64,000 bases of DNA, taken from an uncultured Porticoccus sp. Its GTDB lineage: Bacteria > Pseudomonadota > Gammaproteobacteria > Pseudomonadales > Porticoccaceae. The notes under the pieces are model-generated. The model saw only the letters and a list, made by a program, of their open reading frames with translations. It searched no databases and was not told the origin of the DNA. The position numbers and the translations under genes were made by a program. Below, piece after piece: positions 61,584 to 64,000 of the stretch; position 1 is the stretch's first letter; each line of letters begins with the position of its first letter. Location of the stretch: contig CAMYLT010000004.1 in the NCBI GenBank assembly GCA_947259505.1, positions 100,259 to 164,258 on the forward strand, given 5' to 3'.

Positions 61584-63674
61584 ATGACTGACTTATCCCA
61601 TTACAGAAACATCGGCATCTTCGCCCACGTAGATGCGGGCAAGACCACCACTACCGAACGTATTCTCAAGCTGACCGGCAAAATCCATAAGACCGGTGAG
61701 GTTCATGATGGCGCGGCCACCACTGACTTTATGGCACAGGAGCAAGAGCGGGGTATCACCATCCAATCTGCAGCGACGACCTGCTTTTGGAAGGATCACC
61801 GTTTCAACATTATCGACACCCCCGGGCACGTCGACTTCACTGTTGAAGTTTATCGCTCCCTGAAGGTGCTGGATGGCGGCGTTGGCGTATTCTGCGGCTC
61901 CGGCGGCGTAGAACCCCAGTCTGAAACAAACTGGCGCTACGCTAACGAGTCTGAAGTTGCGCGAATCATCTTCGTCAACAAACTGGACCGCATGGGCGCT
62001 GACTTCCTGCGCGTTGTTGGCCAGATCAAGAAAGTCCTCGGCGCCAACCCGCTGGTGATGACTCTGCCCATTGGCCGTGAAGACGAATTCAAAGGCGTGG
62101 TCGACGTACTCACCAAGAAAGCCTATATATGGGATGATTCCGGCTTGCCTGAAAACTTTGAAATCACCGATGTTCCTGCAGACATGGTTGACGAAGTTGA
62201 TCAGTATCACCAAGAACTCGTCGAAACCGCCGTTGAGCAGGACGACGACTTAATGATGGCCTACATGGAAGGTGAAGAGCCTTCCATCGAAGACCTGAAA
62301 CGGTGTATTCGCAAGGGCACCATCAAACTGGATTTCTTCCCCACCCTTTGCGGCTCCGCCTTCAAAAACAAGGGCATGCAATTGGTGCTGGACGCAGTGG
62401 TTGATTACCTGCCCTGCCCCACCGAAGTCGATCCACAGGATCTCACCGACGAAGAAGGCAACGCCACTGGCGAAAAAGCCACTGTGTCTATCGAAGAGCC
62501 CTTCCGTGCGCTGGCCTTTAAAATCATGGATGACCGCTTTGGTGCGCTGACCTTTGTCCGCATCTACTCTGGTGTACTGGAAAAGGGTATGACAATCCTC
62601 AACTCCGCCACCGGCAAAACAGAGCGTATCGGCCGCATGGTTGAAATGCACGCCAACGACCGCAACGAGCTCGATCGCGCCCAGGCGGGCGATATCATTG
62701 CCATCATCGGCATGAAGAATGTCAAAACCGGCCACACCCTGTGTGATACCGACCACCCTTGCACACTGGAAGCCATGGTGTTCCCGGAGCCGGTAATTTC
62801 TATCGCCGTCAAGCCCAAAGAAAAAGCGGGCGCCGAAAAAATGGGCATTGCCATCGGCAAACTGGTTGCAGAAGACCCCTCCTTCCAGGTAGAAACCGAC
62901 GAAGACTCCGGCGAAACCATTCTCAAGGGTATGGGCGAACTTCACCTGGATATTAAAGTCGACATCCTGAAGCGCACCTACGGTGTTGAGCTGGAAGTGG
63001 GCAAACCCCAGGTAGCCTACCGCGAAACGATCACCCAGCCGATCGAAGACAGCTACACTCACAAGAAGCAGTCTGGTGGTTCTGGTCAGTACGGTAAGAT
63101 CGACTACCGCATCCGTCCTGGCGAAGCGAACTCCGGCTTCACGTTTACGTCTTCCGTTGTGGGCGGTAACGTACCCAAGGAATTCTTCCCCGCCATCGAG
63201 AAGGGCTTCAAGTCGATGATGATGGAAGGCCCATTGGCCGGCTACCCTATGCTCGACGTCGAAGTGGAACTGTTCGATGGTGCATACCATGCCGTGGATT
63301 CATCGGCCATCGCCTTTGAAATCGCGGCCAAGGGTGCCTATCGTCAGTCCATGCCGAAAGCGGGTCCGCAGCTGCTGGAACCGATCATGAAAGTGGACGT
63401 GTTCACACCTGAAGACCATGTGGGCGACGTCATTGGTGACCTGAACCGTCGTCGCGGCATGATCAAGGACCAGGAACCCGGTGCCACTGGTGTTCGCGTT
63501 AAGGCTGAAGTGCCGCTGTCAGAAATGTTCGGCTATATTGGCCACCTGCGCACCATGACATCTGGCCGCGGCCAGTTCTCCATGGAGTTCTCTCACTACC
63601 TGCCCTGCCCTCAGCAAATTGCCGAGAAGGTCATCGTAGAAGCGAAAGCCAGAAAAGAAGAAGCCAAGAAATAA
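61584..63674 (+). CDS. fusA2: Elongation factor G, EF-G2 type
   Basis: A translocase GTPase of 696 residues. G1 is [17 protein letters not shown]2 is in [19 protein letters not shown]3 is [18 protein letters not shown] and G4 [12 protein letters not shown]. Domains III to V follow with [21 protein letters not shown] and [14 protein letters not shown] at the end. The start [19 protein letters not shown], the CFWKDHRFN segment and the [21 protein letters not shown] segment match what I recall of the EF-G 2 paralogue of Vibrio rather than the EF-G of the str operon. No rpsL or rpsG is beside it. The ATG at 61584 is chosen; upstream codons contain the promoter. Confidence 0.95.
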   Translation: MTDLSHYRNIGIFAHVDAGKTTTTERILKLTGKIHKTGEVHDGAATTDFMAQEQERGITIQSAATTCFWKDHRFNIIDTPGHVDFTVEVYRSLKVLDGGVGVFCGSGGVEPQSETNWRYANESEVARIIFVNKLDRMGADFLRVVGQIKKVLGANPLVMTLPIGREDEFKGVVDVLTKKAYIWDDSGLPENFEITDVPADMVDEVDQYHQELVETAVEQDDDLMMAYMEGEEPSIEDLKRCIRKGTIKLDFFPTLCGSAFKNKGMQLVLDAVVDYLPCPTEVDPQDLTDEEGNATGEKATVSIEEPFRALAFKIMDDRFGALTFVRIYSGVLEKGMTILNSATGKTERIGRMVEMHANDRNELDRAQAGDIIAIIGMKNVKTGHTLCDTDHPCTLEAMVFPEPVISIAVKPKEKAGAEKMGIAIGKLVAEDPSFQVETDEDSGETILKGMGELHLDIKVDILKRTYGVELEVGKPQVAYRETITQPIEDSYTHKKQSGGSGQYGKIDYRIRPGEANSGFTFTSSVVGGNVPKEFFPAIEKGFKSMMMEGPLAGYPMLDVEVELFDGAYHAVDSSAIAFEIAAKGAYRQSMPKAGPQLLEPIMKVDVFTPEDHVGDVIGDLNRRRGMIKDQEPGATGVRVKAEVPLSEMFGYIGHLRTMTSGRGQFSMEFSHYLPCPQQIAEKVIVEAKARKEEAKK

Positions 63675-63696
63675 TTTCTGGCTCTCTTCACAAAAA

Positions 63697-63726
63697 AGCC
63701 CGGCGAGAAATCACCGGGCTTTTTTA
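63697..63726 (+). terminator. Rho-independent terminator after fusA2
   Basis: AGCCCGG (63697-63703) and CCGGGCT (63714-63720) form a 7-base stem followed by a run of T. It lies 22 bases after the fusA2 stop. Confidence 0.92.
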
Positions 63727-63823
63727 TTATCTGCATACTTCTTTATTCGAAAAGCACCGGCCGCCACGCATATGGCCAGCTCCCGGCGACATAGAACTCA
63801 ACCATTACGTTTACCACGCCCAC

Positions 63824-63853
63824 AAAAAAAGCCGCTCCATGGAACGGCCTTTT
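63824..63853. terminator. Rho-independent terminator after the second tuf gene
   Basis: GCCGCTCC and GGAACGGC (63831-63848) pair around an ATG-containing loop, with A-run and T-run flanks, so it works on both strands. Its main client is the minus-strand tuf gene ending at 63878. Confidence 0.85.
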
Positions 63854-63877
63854 TCATTTTCAGATAGCGATCATCGA

Positions 63878-64000
63878 TTACTCGATAACTTTGGCCACAA
63901 CGCCAGCGCCTACTGTACGACCGCCTTCGCGGATCGCAAAACGCAGACCATCTTCCATCGCAATCGGTGCGATCAACGTCACAACCATCTGGATGTTGTC
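63878..64000 (-). CDS. tufB: Elongation factor Tu, second copy (partial, 5' part off window)
   Basis: The reverse strand from the right edge reads the last 40 residues of EF-Tu, including [17 protein letters not shown] and [10 protein letters not shown], then TAA at 63880-63878. Compared with the first copy it has Ile for Val, Val for Glu, Val for Ile and Ile for Leu in these 40 residues, plus silent changes. The body of the gene lies outside the window. Confidence 0.95.
   Translation of the reverse strand, partial: DNIQMVVTLIAPIAMEDGLRFAIREGGRTVGAGVVAKVIE

Noticed and set aside
62250..63290. Long frame of 346 codons antisense to the EF-G gene
   Set aside because: It mirrors the codon bias of the real gene, has no family features, and EF-G is unmistakable on the other strand.

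Overview
The window looks like a chromosome segment of a free-living, probably marine gammaproteobacterium. This rests on the miaB-phoH-ybeY-corC-lnt / leuS-lptE-holA order, the lptD-surA-pdxA-rsmA-apaG-apaH block, the pseudomonad-style murU/amgK peptidoglycan-recycling pair, a DUF1820 gene, the S10-spc-alpha ribosomal cluster and an EF-G2-type fusA. A Cellvibrionales-like lineage fits, but no 16S rRNA is present to prove it.

Region 1 (1 to about 20.3 kb) is most of an exosortase-A (XrtA/PEP-CTERM) exopolysaccharide locus. A minus-strand operon runs from 7473 leftward off the window: polysaccharide export lipoprotein, Wzz-like chain-length protein, tyrosine autokinase, outer-membrane barrel protein, WecB epimerase, polysaccharide deacetylase and a FemAB-like protein cut by the left edge. 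A divergent gene (7912) encodes the initiating sugar-phosphate transferase. Next come the prsK-prsR two-component pair (sigma-54 activator), a UDP-HexNAc C4-epimerase with a UDP-HexNAc 6-dehydrogenase, and the XrtA-locus AAA ATPase (19112). The exosortase itself and further glycosyltransferases are not in the window and presumably lie to the left.

Inside region 1 is a separate cassette (about 15.5 to 18.7 kb). It has a sigma-54-type -24/-12 promoter, a secreted protein of unknown function with a twin-arginine signal and a G-x-W-K-N motif, a PqqD-like peptide-binding protein, an HprK-related kinase with no HPr nearby, and a PF14907-type nucleotidyltransferase. A similar kinase / nucleotidyltransferase / PqqD-like set tailors some lasso peptides, so this is the best candidate in the window for an undescribed modification system.

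Region 2 (20.4 to 46.1 kb) is conserved housekeeping DNA that looks more G+C-rich than region 1: a PLP aminotransferase, DUF1820, miaB to lnt, leuS-lptE-holA, VanZ-like, an XRE-type protein, murU-amgK, lptD-surA-pdxA-rsmA-apaG-apaH, an AtoE-type short-chain fatty-acid transporter, a histidine-kinase-like protein whose ATP-binding motifs are degenerate, and galE.

Region 3 (46.1 to 64 kb) is the complete S10-spc-alpha cluster on the minus strand (rpsJ to rplQ, 28 genes including rpmJ). It has a near-consensus promoter upstream of rpsJ and a terminator after rplQ. It is followed by tufA (minus), a divergent fusA2-type EF-G (plus), and the 3' end of a second tuf gene (minus) at the right edge. 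No rRNA, tRNA, CRISPR array or insertion sequence was seen.
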